A stretch of DNA of 64,000 bases, taken from Corallium rubrum. Taxonomy: Eukaryota; Cnidaria; Anthozoa; Scleralcyonacea; Coralliidae. The notes under the pieces were generated by a model. It saw only the letters and a program-made list of their open reading frames with translations, ran no database searches and had not been told where the DNA came from. A program made the translations under genes and the position numbers. The stretch lies in the NCBI GenBank assembly GCA_964035015.1, contig OZ036007.1:13771141-13835140 (forward strand), read 5' to 3'. Within the stretch, counting starts at the first letter, position 1; each line of letters starts with the position of its first letter. This document shows, one piece after another, positions 63,255 to 64,000 of this stretch.

Positions 63255-64000
63255 GAATGGAGTTGTGTGGAGATGAGTAGAGTAGAACGGAGTACAGTAG
63301 AGTGGAAAGGAGTAGAGTGGAACGGAGTAGAGTGGAAAGGAGTAGAGTGGAAAGGAGTAGAGTGCAATGGAGTAGAGTGGAATGGAGTAGGGTGGAATGG
63401 AGTAGCGTGGAAAGGAGTAGCGTGGAAAGGAGTAGAATGGAATGGAGTAGAGTGGAAAGGAGTAGAGTGGAATGGAGTAGAGTGGAATGGAGTAGAGTGG
63501 AATGGAGTAGAGTGGAATGGAGTAGAGTGGAATGGAGTAGAGTAGAGTGGAATGGAGTAGAGTGGAATGGAGCAGAGTGGAATGGAGTAGGGTGGAATGG
63601 AGTAGAGTGGAATGGAGTAGAGTGGAATGGAGTAGCGTGGAAAGGAGTAGAGTGGAAAGGAGTAGTGTGGAAAGGAGTAGAGTGGAAAGGAGTAGAGTGG
63701 AAAGGAGTAGAGTGGAATGGAGTAGAGTGGAATGGAGTAGAGTGGAATGGAGTAGAGTGGAATGGAGTAGAGTGGAATGGAGTAGAGGAAAGGAGTAGAG
63801 TGGAAAGGAGTAGAGTGGAACGGAGTAGAGTGGAAAGGAGTAGCGTGGAAAGGAGTAGAGTGGAATTGAGTAGAGTAGAGTGGAGTGAAATGGAGTAGAG
63901 TGGACTGTGGAATGGAGTAGAGTGGAATGGAGTAGAGTGGAATGGAGTAGAGTGGAAAGGAGTAGAGTGGAAAGGAGTAGAATGGAAAGGAGTAGAGTGG
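63255..64000 (+). repeat. KDM3 intron 14: GGAGTAGAGTGGAAT satellite
   Basis: About 50 units of the 15-bp GGAGTAGAGTGGAAT (variants GGAAAGG, GCGTGG) start some 30 bp after the exon 14 donor and run to the window end. Open frames through it are artefacts. Confidence 0.97.

Noticed and set aside
63267-63898. 198-codon Glu-Arg-Ser-Arg-Val frame
   Set aside because: Reading of the 15-bp GGAGTAGAGTGGAAT satellite; all frames are open because the unit contains few stop contexts.

Overview
This is animal nuclear DNA. One very long multi-exon gene runs along the + strand and its introns are packed with transposable elements. The mix of elements is typical of marine invertebrate genomes and would suit a cnidarian such as an anthozoan, but that placement is an inference: 5S-headed and tRNA-headed SINEs, a Penelope-like element, an APE-type LINE, a MULE, hAT, PIF/Harbinger-like and pogo-like DNA elements, and many foldback elements. 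There is no rRNA gene, functional tRNA gene or CRISPR array.

The host gene is the N-terminal part of a KDM3/JMJD1-family (KDM3B/JMJD1C-like) histone H3K9 demethylase. I assembled 14 exons by hand from GT-AG junctions whose reading phases all agree: 8685-8906, 11863-12021, 15243-15322, 17933-17969, 18180-18285, 32434-32473, 33360-33417, 42533-42614, 47471-47595, 52634-52785, 53322-55164, 56191-56403, 57533-59072 and 62686-63228. They encode about 1,733 residues. The first nine exons resemble the conserved N-terminal region of vertebrate KDM3A/KDM3B, including a tudor-like fold. The last four encode a disordered, Lys- and Gln-rich middle region with nuclear localisation signals. The zinc finger and JmjC catalytic domain should lie beyond base 64000.

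Layout: 1-8684 is upstream DNA with an (ACAA)n tract, a degenerate satellite, a hAT MITE with a perfect 8-bp target duplication, and two PIF-like MITEs. 8.7-18.3 kb holds exons 1-5, with introns carrying hAT MITEs, a foldback with a nested pogo/Tigger remnant, a dispersed 20-bp minisatellite and a 5S-SINE. 18.3-32.4 kb is a 14-kb intron dominated by an apparently intact 6.3-kb MULE (25669-31952). The MULE has convergent genes: a four-exon transposase on the - strand and a three-exon HMG-box-like plus C2H2 zinc-finger protein on the + strand. 33.4-42.5 kb holds chained TTAA hairpin MITEs, two elements sharing a CCGGTGT terminus and a dead LINE. 42.6-52.6 kb holds nested MITEs, a SINE hit twice, a LINE 3' end, foldbacks and a head-to-head Penelope EN palindrome. 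53-64 kb holds the large exons, separated by introns that are largely tandem arrays.

Working relationships: the demethylase is the only host gene I can support. The MULE carries its own two-gene cassette. Most remaining open frames are antisense or simple-repeat artefacts.
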